Of a stretch of DNA of 64,000 nucleotides, positions 45,443 to 54,094 are shown piece by piece. Origin of the DNA: DASPWW01 sp963803425 (lineage in GTDB: Bacteria > Actinomycetota > Thermoleophilia > Solirubrobacterales > 70-9). Within the stretch, counting starts at the first letter, position 1; each line of letters opens with the position of its first letter. The translations under genes were made by a program, and so were the position numbers. The notes below the pieces were generated by a model, which searched no databases, was not told the DNA's origin, and worked only from the letters and a program-made list of their open reading frames with translations. The stretch is taken from the NCBI GenBank assembly GCA_963803425.1, contig CAWDMA010000001.1, forward strand, positions 62,001 through 126,000, written 5' to 3'.

Positions 45443-46273
45443 ATGCGCCGGAATCGGCTTCACGACGGCCTCGTCGTGCTGTGTCTGATCGGCGCTGCCT
45501 CAATCGCCCCGGGGTGCTCCGAGGCGCCGGCCCCCGACTACGCGCACGCCTCCAGGTCCGCGGGCCCCGCCCACTCCCCGCGCCCTCCGCTGCGGATCCC
45601 GGACACCGCCGACGTTCGACGCGCGAGGGAGTTCGCGGCCGAGCGCGGCCCTCAGGTCGCGTTCGCCGTGATCGACTCGCGGGGCCGCCCGCACGGATTT
45701 CGCGAGGCGCAGCCGCACCGATCCGCGAGCTCCACCAAGGCTCTCCTGCTCGCCGCGTACCTCGACCAGGCCGGCGATCAGCCGCTCGACGCCGCCGCCC
45801 GGGAGCGGCTCCGGGCGATGATCACCTATAGCGACAACGACGCCGCCGACGCCGTGTACGCGACGGTCGGCGACGAGGGGATGGCGGCGGTCGCGGAGCG
45901 CGCCGGGATGCGCGACCTCGGCCTCGCCGGGTACTGGTCCGAGACGTGGATCACCGCCCGCGACATGGCTCGGTTCATGTGGCGGCTGACGCGACGGGTG
46001 CTGCGGCCGCCGCACCGGCGCTTCGCCCTCGATCTGCTCGCCGGGATCATCCCCGAGCAGCGCTGGGGGATACCCGAGGCGGCGGGGGAGCGATGGTCGG
46101 TGTGGTTCAAGGGCGGGTGGCGCCCGGGCCCGACCGGCTCGCTCGTGAACCAGGCGGCCCTGCTCGGCGATGGGCGCAGGAGGGTGTCGATCGCCGTGCT
46201 CACCGACGGCCAGCCGTCACACGAGTACGGCACCGAGACCATCCGCGGAGTCGCCGACCGCCTGCTCGGCTGA
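45443..46273 (+). CDS. Lipoprotein of the class A beta-lactamase/serine hydrolase fold
   Basis: 276 residues. The signal ends in a lipobox-like IAPGC (Cys 25). Penicilloyl-serine motifs are complete: SSTK (Ser-x-x-Lys) near residue 93, YSDND (the SDN motif) near 131, and KGG near 215. This matches class A beta-lactamases and related D,D-peptidases. Residue ...GLAGYWSETWITARDMARFMW follows the usual helical domain. The absence of a clear ExxLN (Glu166) loop makes antibiotic hydrolysis uncertain; a peptidoglycan role is possible. Its promoter lies in the palindrome region shared with clpB. It converges on hspR with three bases between stops. Confidence 0.82.
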   Translation: MRRNRLHDGLVVLCLIGAASIAPGCSEAPAPDYAHASRSAGPAHSPRPPLRIPDTADVRRAREFAAERGPQVAFAVIDSRGRPHGFREAQPHRSASSTKALLLAAYLDQAGDQPLDAAARERLRAMITYSDNDAADAVYATVGDEGMAAVAERAGMRDLGLAGYWSETWITARDMARFMWRLTRRVLRPPHRRFALDLLAGIIPEQRWGIPEAAGERWSVWFKGGWRPGPTGSLVNQAALLGDGRRRVSIAVLTDGQPSHEYGTETIRGVADRLLG

Positions 46274-46276
46274 GGG

Positions 46277-46768
46277 CTACTCCCTCTTTGAGTCGCGGAC
46301 GCCGCGCTCGACCGGGATCCTGACCGGCCTCGCCCCCCGGACGCGGCGGGGCTTGGGCGGCTCGTATGCGCCGTATGGGACCAGCTCGGCGCGGGTCGAG
46401 GCGCCGATCCGCTCGATCGCCTCCAGCATCCGGCGCTCGGCCTCGGCCGCCCGGCGGCGGGCACGATCGAGCTCGGACCGCATCCGCGCGAGCTGCTGCT
46501 CCATCTCGAGCACGGTCTCGACCCCGGCAAGGTTGAGTCCCTCCTCGGTCATGCCCTGGATCCTGCGGAGTCGGTCGACGTCGGACTGCGAGTACAGACG
46601 GGTCTGACCCGAGGAGCGTTGCGGGGTGATCAGCCCGCGCGCCTCGTACATCCGCAGGGTCTGCGGGTGCATCTCGGCGAGCTCGGCCGCCACCGAGATC
46701 ATGAACACGCCCCGCTTGGTGTCCACCCCGGTCTTCTTCGTCGCCTTCGTGCGCCTGCGCTTGCTCAT
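46277..46768 (-). CDS. hspR: Heat-shock repressor HspR (MerR family)
   Basis: 163 residues. The MerR-type winged helix-turn-helix is FMISVAAELAEMHPQTLRMYEARGLITPQRSSGQTRLYSQSDVDRLRRI, and a coiled coil MEQQLARMRSELDRARRRAAEAE follows. In actinobacteria HspR with DnaK as co-repressor binds inverted repeats at dnaK and clpB. Here it is the last gene of dnaK-grpE-dnaJ-hspR, with an ATGA overlap to dnaJ. It is the expected ligand of the clpB palindrome; that link is inferred from position and family knowledge. The C-terminal tail is basic and Pro-rich. Confidence 0.93.
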   Translation of the reverse strand: MSKRRRTKATKKTGVDTKRGVFMISVAAELAEMHPQTLRMYEARGLITPQRSSGQTRLYSQSDVDRLRRIQGMTEEGLNLAGVETVLEMEQQLARMRSELDRARRRAAEAERRMLEAIERIGASTRAELVPYGAYEPPKPRRVRGARPVRIPVERGVRDSKRE

Positions 46769-47916
46769 CGCGCCCCTACCTTCCCCGACTCACCGGACCG
46801 ATCACGGGTGGTCGAGCCGCGCGCACGCCGCAGGAGCTGCTCGCGCGGGTTGTTGCCGTCGAGGGACTCGGCGAGCTGATCCAGCGCCTGCTCCTGCTCC
46901 GCGGTCAGATCCGTCGGCACGTCGATCTCAAACCGGTACCTGATGTCGCCGCGCTTGTCGCTGTCGGGCTCGGGCGGCCCCTCCCCGCGGAGTCGCTGCA
47001 CGGAGCCGTGCCGGGTGCCGGCGGGCACCCGGATTCGCTTCGAGCCGGTCAGTGTCGGCACCTCGATCGTCGCGCCGCGAGCCGCCTCCGCGATCGTGAT
47101 CGGCACGTCCACCTCGAGGTTGCCGTCGCGGCGCTGCCGGAAGACCGGTGACTTCTCCACCCTGGTCACCACGAACAGGTCGCCGGGCGGGCCGCCGCGC
47201 GGCCCGTCCTCACCCTTCCCGGCCAGCCTGATCCGGGTCTCGTCGCGGACCCCGGGCGGGATGTTGACCCTGTAGCGCTTGGTCTGCTCGGTCAGGCCCG
47301 AGCCTCCGCACGAGCGGCACGGATCCTCGATGATCTGGCCGGAGCCGCCGCACGTCGGGCACGGCTGGCTGATCGAGAAGAGGCCCTGGCTCTGCGAGTC
47401 GATCCCGCGCCCGCCGCATGTCGGGCACACCTTCGGGGCGGTGCCCGGGTTGGCGCCGGTGCCGCCGCACAGCTTGCAGGTGGAGGCCTTCTGCACGGTG
47501 ATCGGGATCTGCGCGCCCTCCATCGCCTGCTGGAAGGAGAGCTGAACCTCGGTCTCGAGGTCGCGGCCGCGTCCGGGCTGCGGGCTCGCGTCGCGGCCCC
47601 CGCCCCGGTTGAAGACGCTCGAGAAGATGTCGCCGAGGTCGGAGGCGAATCCGGGGCCGCCGCCGCCCGCGAACGGGCCGCCGCCGCCGCCGCCGAAGCC
47701 GGCGAACGCGCCGCCCTGGTCGTACTGCTTGCGCTTCTCGGGGTCGGAGAGCGTGTCGTAGGCCTCCTGGACCTGCTTGAAGCGCTCCTCCGCGGCCGAG
47801 TCGTCCTGGTTCCGGTCAGGGTGGTAGCGGCGAGCGAGGCGCCGGTACGCTTTCTTGATCTCGTCCTGCGAGGCCTTCTTCGAGACCCCGAGAACCTCGT
47901 AGTAGTCGCTCGCCAC
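46765..47916 (-). CDS. dnaJ: Co-chaperone DnaJ
   Basis: 383 residues. J domain with HPD in RLARRYHPDRNQDD, Gly/Phe-rich region (residues 75-110). Four CxxCxGxG zinc modules: CKLCGGTGANPG, CPTCGGRGID, CPTCGGSGQI, CRSCGGSGLT. The substrate-binding C-terminal domain follows (YRVNIPPGVRDETRIRLAGKGE). Full length, no insertion. Start ATG at 47916, 11 bases after grpE. It overlaps hspR by four bases. Confidence 0.97.
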   Translation of the reverse strand: MASDYYEVLGVSKKASQDEIKKAYRRLARRYHPDRNQDDSAAEERFKQVQEAYDTLSDPEKRKQYDQGGAFAGFGGGGGGPFAGGGGPGFASDLGDIFSSVFNRGGGRDASPQPGRGRDLETEVQLSFQQAMEGAQIPITVQKASTCKLCGGTGANPGTAPKVCPTCGGRGIDSQSQGLFSISQPCPTCGGSGQIIEDPCRSCGGSGLTEQTKRYRVNIPPGVRDETRIRLAGKGEDGPRGGPPGDLFVVTRVEKSPVFRQRRDGNLEVDVPITIAEAARGATIEVPTLTGSKRIRVPAGTRHGSVQRLRGEGPPEPDSDKRGDIRYRFEIDVPTDLTAEQEQALDQLAESLDGNNPREQLLRRARGSTTRDRSGESGKVGAR

Positions 47917-47927
47917 CTGGTTCTCCT

Positions 47928-48491
47928 CTACTCGCTGACGATCACCTTCGCCGGCCGCAGCACCTGGCCGTCGAGGCGATAGCCCTTCTCCACCGTCTCG
48001 ATCACGACGCCGGCCTCCCTGCCGTCGGCCGCCCGCGTCGCGAGCGCCTCGTGCAGATTCGGGTCGAACCTCTCACCGTCGGGGTCGTACTCCTCGACGC
48101 CCGCGCGCTGGAGCGTCTCGCTGAGCTCGTTGTGCACCATCCGAACGCCCTCGATCAATCCTGCGGCGTCCTCGGGTTCGCGTCCGCGCGCCGCCGGGTC
48201 GCCGGCGGCGAGGGCGCGGGTCAGGTTGTCCAGCACGGGAACGAGCTCCCGGGCGAGGGTACCCTTCCCGCGCGCCGTGGCGTCCGCGGCCTGCTCGGCC
48301 GCCCGCTTGCGGTAGTTCTCGAAGTCGGCCCGGGTGCGCTGCGCCAGCTCGAGGTACTCGTCACGCTCGCGCTTGGTCTCGTCGAGGAGCTGATCGAGGT
48401 CCCGCTCCACCTCCTCGCCCGCCGCCTCCTCCGCTTCGCGTCCGGGGGCGGCGGGGTCACCGGCGGGCCGGTGTTCGCGGTTCTCGTGCAT
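47928..48491 (-). CDS. grpE: Nucleotide exchange factor GrpE with two palindromic inserts
   Basis: 187 residues. The long dimerisation helix RDLDQLLDETKRERDEYLELAQRTRADFENYRKR and the beta domain ...DPNLHEALATRAADGREAGVVIETVEKGYRLDGQVLRPAKVIV are standard. Two element peptides are in frame: residues about 11-24 (DPAAPGREAEEAAG) before the helix, and 98-111 (DPAARGREPEDAAG) between VLDNLTRALAAG and LIEGVRMVHNEL, where most GrpE proteins have only a few residues. ATG at 48491, 12 bases after dnaK. Both inserts sit in flexible places and are unlikely to prevent DnaK binding. Confidence 0.95.
   Translation of the reverse strand: MHENREHRPAGDPAAPGREAEEAAGEEVERDLDQLLDETKRERDEYLELAQRTRADFENYRKRAAEQAADATARGKGTLARELVPVLDNLTRALAAGDPAARGREPEDAAGLIEGVRMVHNELSETLQRAGVEEYDPDGERFDPNLHEALATRAADGREAGVVIETVEKGYRLDGQVLRPAKVIVSE
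48160..48197 (-). repeat. Palindromic element inside grpE (second)
   Basis: Arms CCTGCGGCG/CGCCGCCGG (8 of 9 pair) around a diverged core GGACGCGAACCCGAGGA. In frame, it encodes DPAARGREPEDAAG. Confidence 0.85.
48418..48455 (-). repeat. Palindromic element inside grpE (first)
   Basis: Perfect 9-bp arms CCCGCCGCC/GGCGGCGGG around the standard 20-nt core. In frame near the GrpE N-terminus. Confidence 0.9.
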
Positions 48492-48503
48492 GAGCAGGCC
48501 CCC

Positions 48504-50393
48504 TTACGAGGAGCGGTCCTCGTCGACGACCTCGGCGTCGACCACCTCCTCCTCGTCGGAGGAGGCGCCGTCGGCGCCGTTGCCGCCGCTCGCGGCCTGC
48601 TGCTGTGCCGCCTGGTAGACCTGCTCGGAGGCCTTGTGGAAGGCCGCCTGCAGCGCGTCGGTCTTCGCCTTGATCTCGGCGGCGTCGTCGGAGCCGAGCG
48701 CGTCTCGGACCTCCTTGATCGCGGCCTCGATCTCCGACTTGGTCGCGTCGTCGACCTGCTCGCCGATCTCCTCGAGCTGCTTCTCGGACTGGTAGGCCGC
48801 GTTCTCGGCAGTGTTCCGCGCCTCCGCGAGCTCACGCTGCTTGGAGTCCTCGGCCGCGTGCGCCTCCGCCTCCTTGATCATCTGGTCGACCTCGGACTCG
48901 TCGAGGCCGGAGCCGCCCTTGATCTCGATCGTCTGCTCCTTGCCGGTGCCGAGGTCCTTGGCGCTCACGTTCAGGATCCCGTCGGCGTCGATGTCGAACG
49001 TGACCTCGATCTGGGGCATGCCCCGCGGCGCTGGCGGGATCCCGGTGAGCTGGAACTTGCCCAGGCTCTTGTTGTAGGCCGCCATCTCGCGCTCGCCCTG
49101 CAGCACGTGCACCTCGACCGAGGGCTGGTTGTCCTCGGCCGTCGAGAAGATCTCCGACTTCCGGGTCGGGATCGTCGTGTTGCGGTCGATCAACTTCGTG
49201 AACACGCCGCCCTTCGTCTCGATCCCCAGCGACAGCGGGGTGACGTCCAGCAGCAGCACGTCCTTGACGTCGCCGGCCAGCACGCCGGCCTGGATCGCTG
49301 CGCCGACGGCGACGACCTCGTCCGGGTTGACGCCCTGGTGCGGGTCCTTTCCGGTGAGCTCCTTCACCTTCTCCTGGACGGCCGGCATCCGGGTCATCCC
49401 GCCGACCAACACGACGTGCCCGATGTCCGCATCGGCGTCGGAGAGCGCCTGCTTCACGGGCGAGACGACCCGGTCGAGCAGGTCTGCGGTGAGCTCGTTC
49501 AGCTTCGCGCGGGTGAGCTTCATGTCGAGATGCTTCGGGCCCGCGTCGGTGGCGGTGATGAACGGCAGGTTGATCTGGGTCTCCTGGGTGGTGGACAGCT
49601 CGATCTTCGCCTTCTCCGCCGCCTCGTACAGGCGCTGCAGCGAGTTCTTGTCCGCTGACAGGTCGACGCCCTGGTCGCGCTTGAACTCGGCGACGATCCA
49701 TTCCACGATCGCCTTGTCCCAGTTGTCTCCGCCGAGGTGGTTGTCCCCCGCGGTCGCCTTCACCTCGAACACGCCGTCGCCGATCTCGAGCACCGAGACG
49801 TCGAACGTCCCGCCCCCGAGATCGAACACGAGAATCGTCTCGTCGGTCTCCTTCTCGAGCCCGTATGCGAGCGACGCCGCCGTCGGCTCGTTGATGATCC
49901 GCTTCACCTCGAGCCCGGCGATCTTGCCGGCGTCCTTGGTCGCCTGGCGCTGGTCGTCGTTGAAGTAGGCCGGAACCGTGATCACGGCCGAGTCGACGGT
50001 CTCGCCGAGCTTCTGCTCCGCGTCCGCCTTCAGCTTCTGCAGGATCATCGCCGAGATCTCGGGCGGCGAGAACTGCTCGCCGCGGACCTCGACCCGGACG
50101 TCACCGTTGGGGCCGGCGACGACCTTGTACGGGACGATCGTCTCCTCCTCCTTGACCTCGGCCTCCTTGCGGCCCATGAACCGCTTGATCGAGAAGATCG
50201 TGTTCTCCGGGTTGGTGACCGCCTGGCGCCGGGCGACGGTGCCGACGAGGCGCTCGCCCCCCTCGGTGAACGCGACGACCGAGGGGGTCGTGCGACCACC
50301 CTCCGCGTTCTCCAGCACTGTCGGCTCGCCGCCCTCGAGGACGGCCATCGCAGAGTTCGTAGTTCCTAGGTCGATTCCGATCGTCTTAGCCAC
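48504..50393 (-). CDS. dnaK: Chaperone DnaK (Hsp70)
   Basis: 629 residues. MAKTIGIDLGTTNSAMAVLEGG start; phosphate loops ILVFDLGGGTFDVSVLEIGDG and HVVLVGGMTRMPAVQEKVKEL. The linker is KDVLLLDVTPLSLGIETKGG, followed by the substrate-binding domain and an Ala-rich lid ending with acidic EEEVVDAEVVDED. GTG at 50393 with GGAGG eight bases upstream. The leader contains a palindromic element (50411-50447) and, further up, a half site of the clpB palindrome. First gene of dnaK-grpE-dnaJ-hspR; HspR repression is expected. Confidence 0.98.
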   Translation of the reverse strand: MAKTIGIDLGTTNSAMAVLEGGEPTVLENAEGGRTTPSVVAFTEGGERLVGTVARRQAVTNPENTIFSIKRFMGRKEAEVKEEETIVPYKVVAGPNGDVRVEVRGEQFSPPEISAMILQKLKADAEQKLGETVDSAVITVPAYFNDDQRQATKDAGKIAGLEVKRIINEPTAASLAYGLEKETDETILVFDLGGGTFDVSVLEIGDGVFEVKATAGDNHLGGDNWDKAIVEWIVAEFKRDQGVDLSADKNSLQRLYEAAEKAKIELSTTQETQINLPFITATDAGPKHLDMKLTRAKLNELTADLLDRVVSPVKQALSDADADIGHVVLVGGMTRMPAVQEKVKELTGKDPHQGVNPDEVVAVGAAIQAGVLAGDVKDVLLLDVTPLSLGIETKGGVFTKLIDRNTTIPTRKSEIFSTAEDNQPSVEVHVLQGEREMAAYNKSLGKFQLTGIPPAPRGMPQIEVTFDIDADGILNVSAKDLGTGKEQTIEIKGGSGLDESEVDQMIKEAEAHAAEDSKQRELAEARNTAENAAYQSEKQLEEIGEQVDDATKSEIEAAIKEVRDALGSDDAAEIKAKTDALQAAFHKASEQVYQAAQQQAASGGNGADGASSDEEEVVDAEVVDEDRSS

Positions 50394-50410
50394 TCGCGCC
50401 TCCAGTCAAA

Positions 50411-50447
50411 CCGCCGGCGTGCTCCGCTTCGCGTCCGCGCCGTCCGG
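50411..50447 (-). repeat. Palindromic element in the dnaK leader
   Basis: Arms CCGCCGGCG and CGCCGTCCGG pair with two mismatches around GGACGCGAAGCGGAGCA (the intergenic GGAGCA form). On the message the hairpin lies between the likely promoter and the dnaK Shine-Dalgarno sequence. Confidence 0.85.
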
Positions 50448-50466
50448 TTGCAGATACATCGTTCAC

Positions 50467-50478
50467 AAAATCTGAGTC
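50467..50478. promoter_or_regulatory. Half site shared with the clpB palindrome, upstream of dnaK
   Basis: AAAATCTGAGTC (GACTCAGATTTT on the dnaK strand) matches the clpB half GACTTAGATTTT at 11 of 12 positions and contains ACTCAG, close to a HAIR half. It lies 74 bases before the dnaK start. The second half is not clearly preserved. Confidence 0.5.
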
Positions 50479-50537
50479 TGAGCCTAGCAGATCGCCGACT
50501 CGGCTCAACCGTCGGACGGGGCTTCGCCCGGGCCGAT

Positions 50538-50909
50538 CTACTGGCCGGCGTTCTTGGCGACGAACTGGGCGACCAGGTCCGCCTGCTCGCCCTGCAGGAT
50601 CCCGGCCGGCATCCGGCCCTGGATCCCGTTCGCGATCGCGTTCTCGACCCGCTGCTGGTTCGCCTCCGGGGTTCCGGTGCCGAGCAGGTCGTCGAGGTTG
50701 GGGCCGACGATCCCGTCAGTCCCCGCCTTCTCGAGCGTGTGGCATGCGCCGCAGTTCGTCTGGAACAGGTCCTTGCCCTCCTGCTGGTCGGCGGCCACCG
50801 CCTCCGGCGAGGAGCCCTCGCTGCCCTCCTTGCTGATCGCCCAGTACGGCACGGCGAGGCCGAAGGCGATCGCGAACACGGCGAACAGGAAGAAGGTCCG
50901 CTTGCTCAT
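50538..50909 (-). CDS. Membrane-anchored monoheme cytochrome c
   Basis: 123 residues. One N-terminal hydrophobic segment (TFFLFAVFAIAFGLAVPYWAI) could be an uncleaved anchor or a signal. The heme motif CGACH lies near residue 53, and the distal Met ligand is probably in GRMPAGI. Size and pattern match small class I c-type cytochromes feeding a terminal oxidase. No respiratory genes are adjacent. The gene stands alone between dnaK and the terminator hairpin at 50941. Confidence 0.88.
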   Translation of the reverse strand: MSKRTFFLFAVFAIAFGLAVPYWAISKEGSEGSSPEAVAADQQEGKDLFQTNCGACHTLEKAGTDGIVGPNLDDLLGTGTPEANQQRVENAIANGIQGRMPAGILQGEQADLVAQFVAKNAGQ

Positions 50910-50940
50910 GGGCCGCCGATCCTATCTGGCGCGAAACGAA

Positions 50941-50970
50941 GACGGGCCGGGGGAATTCCCCCGGCCCGTC
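50941..50970 (-). terminator. Perfect 13-bp stem hairpin
   Basis: GACGGGCCGGGGG-AATT-CCCCCGGCCCGTC, 24 bases downstream of the stop of the minus-strand phosphodiesterase gene (stop 50995) and just before the cytochrome gene's start. No T-tract, as usual for GC-rich actinobacterial terminators. Confidence 0.75.
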
Positions 50971-50994
50971 GGTCGCGTGCTTGCGGCTCCGCAG

Positions 50995-52221
50995 CTACTT
51001 CTTCAGCTGCACCCTGCTGACCACGCCGCGGTGGTCCGAGGCGGCGAGCCCCGAAGGCGAGCGCTCACCGTCCTCGCCCGAGATGTACGACCTCTTCGTC
51101 TTCAGCCCCGGCTTCGTCAGCACGTGATCGACCGTGTGGTCGAACACCGGGTTCGCTGCGCGCGGGTCGAAGCAGCAGCTCTGCACCGCCCCGTTCTCCT
51201 TGAACCCGGCGGCGTCGAACGCCTGGAACGCGAGCGGGTCGCCGGGCTGGAACTGGTAGTTCCCCGACGAGTGCTTTCCGGGCAGGCCGGAGTTCAGGTC
51301 GCCGACCAGGATCACCTGCTTCTTGGTGGCGGCGGGCCCGGCGATCAGCTCCTTGGCCTGTGCCTCGCGGATCGTCGGATCGCCGAACGCCTCCAGGTGC
51401 GTGTCGATGAACCGGAACCGCGGCTTGCCACCCTTCCGCTTGCTGGCGGAGGCCGACTTGCCCTTGCCCTTGCCCCCGACCTTGGCCTCGACCGAGAGCC
51501 AGCCCCGGTCGACCGGAATCGGGAGGCCTCCGACGTTGGGCTCGAACCGGGTCGTGTAGTTGCCCATGTCCACCTTCCCGGTCTTCACCTTGCTGCCCTT
51601 CCTGGCCAGGATCACGTCGTGCATCACCAGCCGGGCGTCGAAGTCGGCGCCAAAGATGGCCAGGGGGCCGGCCCCGGTGGCGTCGCTCTGGTCCACGTCC
51701 ACCGGAAGCTCACCGGAGAACTCCTGTTGGATCCCCGCGACCTCGTACTTCGGACCCTTGCCCTTCAGCTGGTCCGTCAGCAGCTGCAGGAAGTCCTGGT
51801 AGACGGTGGTCGCCGGCGTCGAGCTGGAGATCGGGCTGATCGGCGGCGCGCCGCCGTCCGACGGCGTCTGCTTGTACCAGGTGGCCACCTCCTGCAGCCC
51901 GACGAGATCGGGCTTGGCCTTCTTGATCTCAGCGGCAATCAGCCCGGCGCGCTCCTGGAACTTTGTCGACTCCAGCTCGTTCCAGATCTCGCCGGCGCCG
52001 TCGATCGCGCCCGAGATGCTGTCCGCCTCGAGCGCCGGACCGAGGTCCGCGCCGAGGAACAGGTTGCGTGTCATCACGGTGACCTTGGGGCCACCCTTTC
52101 TCTTGCCCTTCTTCGCGTCGGCTGCCGCCGGGATCGCGAGCGCGAGTATCGCGGTCACGGCCAGCACGAATGCCGGCAGGCGGCGCCAGTCGCCAAACGG
52201 GCGCGCGGCGTCGTTCGTCAT
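50995..52221 (-). CDS. Secreted endonuclease/exonuclease/phosphatase-family protein
   Basis: 408 residues with signal peptide (LPAFVLAVTAILALAIPAAADA). EEP-fold motifs in order: VMTRNLFLGADL (metal Asn), LVGLQEVATWY (metal Glu), FIDTHLEAFGD (catalytic His), ILVGDLNSGLPG (Asp and Asn), and VDHVL plus ASDHRGVVSRV (C-terminal His). Such proteins cleave phosphodiesters in nucleic acids or phospholipids outside the cell. The large insertions, rich in Gly/Lys, are between strands. Single gene with its own terminator. Substrate not predictable. Confidence 0.88.
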   Translation of the reverse strand: MTNDAARPFGDWRRLPAFVLAVTAILALAIPAAADAKKGKRKGGPKVTVMTRNLFLGADLGPALEADSISGAIDGAGEIWNELESTKFQERAGLIAAEIKKAKPDLVGLQEVATWYKQTPSDGGAPPISPISSSTPATTVYQDFLQLLTDQLKGKGPKYEVAGIQQEFSGELPVDVDQSDATGAGPLAIFGADFDARLVMHDVILARKGSKVKTGKVDMGNYTTRFEPNVGGLPIPVDRGWLSVEAKVGGKGKGKSASASKRKGGKPRFRFIDTHLEAFGDPTIREAQAKELIAGPAATKKQVILVGDLNSGLPGKHSSGNYQFQPGDPLAFQAFDAAGFKENGAVQSCCFDPRAANPVFDHTVDHVLTKPGLKTKRSYISGEDGERSPSGLAASDHRGVVSRVQLKK

Positions 52222-52326
52222 CTGCCCCAGATGCTCCTTCCGTTTCCCTGCCGACGGTCGCCGGCAGGATCAGAAAACCACTCCAACCCGTTGTATCGGA
52301 TCAGCGCGGCCGCGACTTGAGGCCGA

Positions 52327-53326
52327 TCAGCCGCCCGGGCACGAATCAGGCGCGGGATGGTGCTTCAGGGTCTTCTCGAGCTTGCGCGGGCGCGAGGTCA
52401 TGATCCCGTCGACGCAGATGTCGATCAGCTCCTCCCACGTCGGCGGATCGTCGGCGTCCTCGTCGCCGAACCAGTTGTGCCACGCGTACCCGTCCGCATG
52501 CGCCGCCGCGACGCTGTCGGCCGTTGTGATCCGGATCAGCCCGGCATCGAGCCGATAGGTGATCGGGACCTGAAACGCGACCACTCCCGGGCCCGGGGAC
52601 GCCCCGGCCAGGAACCACCGTGCGACCCCGTCGATCCCCGGGGCGACCCCGATCCCCGGGATCAGCTCGTGGAACCGGTCCACGGCGTCCTGCTTGAACG
52701 AGGTGACGATCAGCCGCTGCGGCCGCAGCCTCTTCTGACTTTGCAAGCAGCGACGCCAGCACCTCGGCGTTGAACACGTACTCCGAAGGCTCCTCCTCGG
52801 TCGTCCGGCCCTTGACCTCGATGTTGATCGGGTCCTTCGGGAACTCCTGGAGCACCTTCTTCAGGGTCGGGACCTTGAAGTCGCCCCGCTTGAACCCCTT
52901 CGGCGGCCTTCCCTTCCCGGTCGCGATCCCCCGGAACCGGTAGGCCTTCTTCGGCAGGTCGTGGCCGTAGTGCTGGGCGTCCTCGGGGGCGAACCAGTAC
53001 GCGGCGTCCAGCTTCCGGATCTGCTTCAGCGTCAGCTCCGAGATCAGGCCCGTCCCGCTCGTGGTCCGGTCGACGCTTGTGTCGTGCATCACGATCACCT
53101 TGTCGTCCTTGGTGACGCCGACGTCGAGCTCGAGCATGTCGGCGCCGGCTCGCTTCGCCTTCCGGAACGCGTACAGCGTGTTCGACGGGAACTCGTCCTC
53201 GCCGCCCTGGTGGGCGATGTTGAGCGGATCGTGGACGATCCACGGGTTGTCGCCGGCGCGCGCTACCGGCGCCGCGCCCGCGCACACCGCCGCCGAGCAG
53301 ATCAGCGTGGTCAGGAAGCGCCGCAC
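52327..53326 (-). CDS. Secreted glycerophosphodiester phosphodiesterase (one frameshift)
   Basis: Signal peptide (LTTLICSAAVCAGAAPVARAG). The catalytic pattern of the TIM-barrel GDPD family is NIAHQGGEDEFPSNTLYAF (His, metal Glu), ADMLELDVGVTKDDKVIVMHD (Glu, Asp, His) and later NIEVKG. Near 52738 the frame changes: after LASLLAKS it continues out of phase as QKRLRPQRLIVTSF, then VDRFHELIPGIGV and DGVARWF. About 332 residues corrected. It releases glycerol-3-phosphate from lipid head groups. It lies 22 bases from nth but on the same strand with a separate start. Confidence 0.87.
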
Positions 53327-53348
53327 CGGCGGCAGCCTATCCCGCGCG

Positions 53349-54060
53349 TCAAGCCCCTCCGGCGGGCCGGATCACCGTCCGCCAGTAGGGACACATCCGT
53401 CGCAGCCCGCACTGCTCGCATCTCGGGTCGCGGGCGGCACACGGCGCGGCCGTGGTTGATCAGGTTGATGTGGAGCTCGTACGCGTCCTCGGGGTCGGTG
53501 ATCGCGATCATCTCGTCGTGGGCGGTCTCGAACGAGGCGTTCGCCGGAAGCAGCCCGAGCCGGCCGCCGACCCGGTACACGTGCGTGTCGACCGGGATCT
53601 CGGGGAGCCCGTAGCTGAAGATCAGCACGCACGCCGCCGTCTTCCGGCCGACTCCCGGGAGCGAGGTGAGGAACTCGATCGACTCTCCGCGCGGCGCCGT
53701 CTCCACCCAGGAAAGGTCCGGCGGATCGTCCAGCTCCCGCAGCGCCTCCTGGATCCGGGGGCCCTTCTGCGGGGCCAGCCCGCCGGGACGGATCGCGTCC
53801 TCGACCTGCTCCGGCGACGCGTCTCTGACCTGCTCCCAGGTTGGGAGCCGCTCCCGGAGCCGCTCGTACGCCACGTCCCGGTTGGTGTCGTTCGTGTTCT
53901 GGCTCAGGATCGTCCGGACGAGCTCGGAGACAGGCTCCCGGTGTGGGCGCTGACGGGGTCGCCCGTACAGCTCCCGGAGCCGGTCCCGGATCGCGCGCAC
54001 CCGCCGTTTCGGGGGCCGCTTCCATCCGAGGGGGGGCGGGGGGCTCATCGCGGCGAGCAT
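53349..54060 (-). CDS. nth: Endonuclease III-like DNA glycosylase (one frameshift before the iron-sulfur loop)
   Basis: HhH-GPD base excision enzyme. Helix-hairpin-helix LTSLPGVGRKTAACVLIFSYG, with catalytic Lys in that loop, and Asp in IPVDTHVYRVGGRLGL. The FeS cluster region is out of phase: after INHGRAVC near 53430 the sequence continues as ARDPRCEQCGLRRMCPYW to the stop at 53349, giving the C-x6-C-x2-C-x5-C pattern. About 236 residues corrected. Start ATG 54060, or 54048 (MSPPPPLG). Divergent from the alpha/beta hydrolase gene. Confidence 0.9.
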
Positions 54061-54094
54061 ATGTCCACCGGCCCGGTTTGATTTCGTCTCCGCC

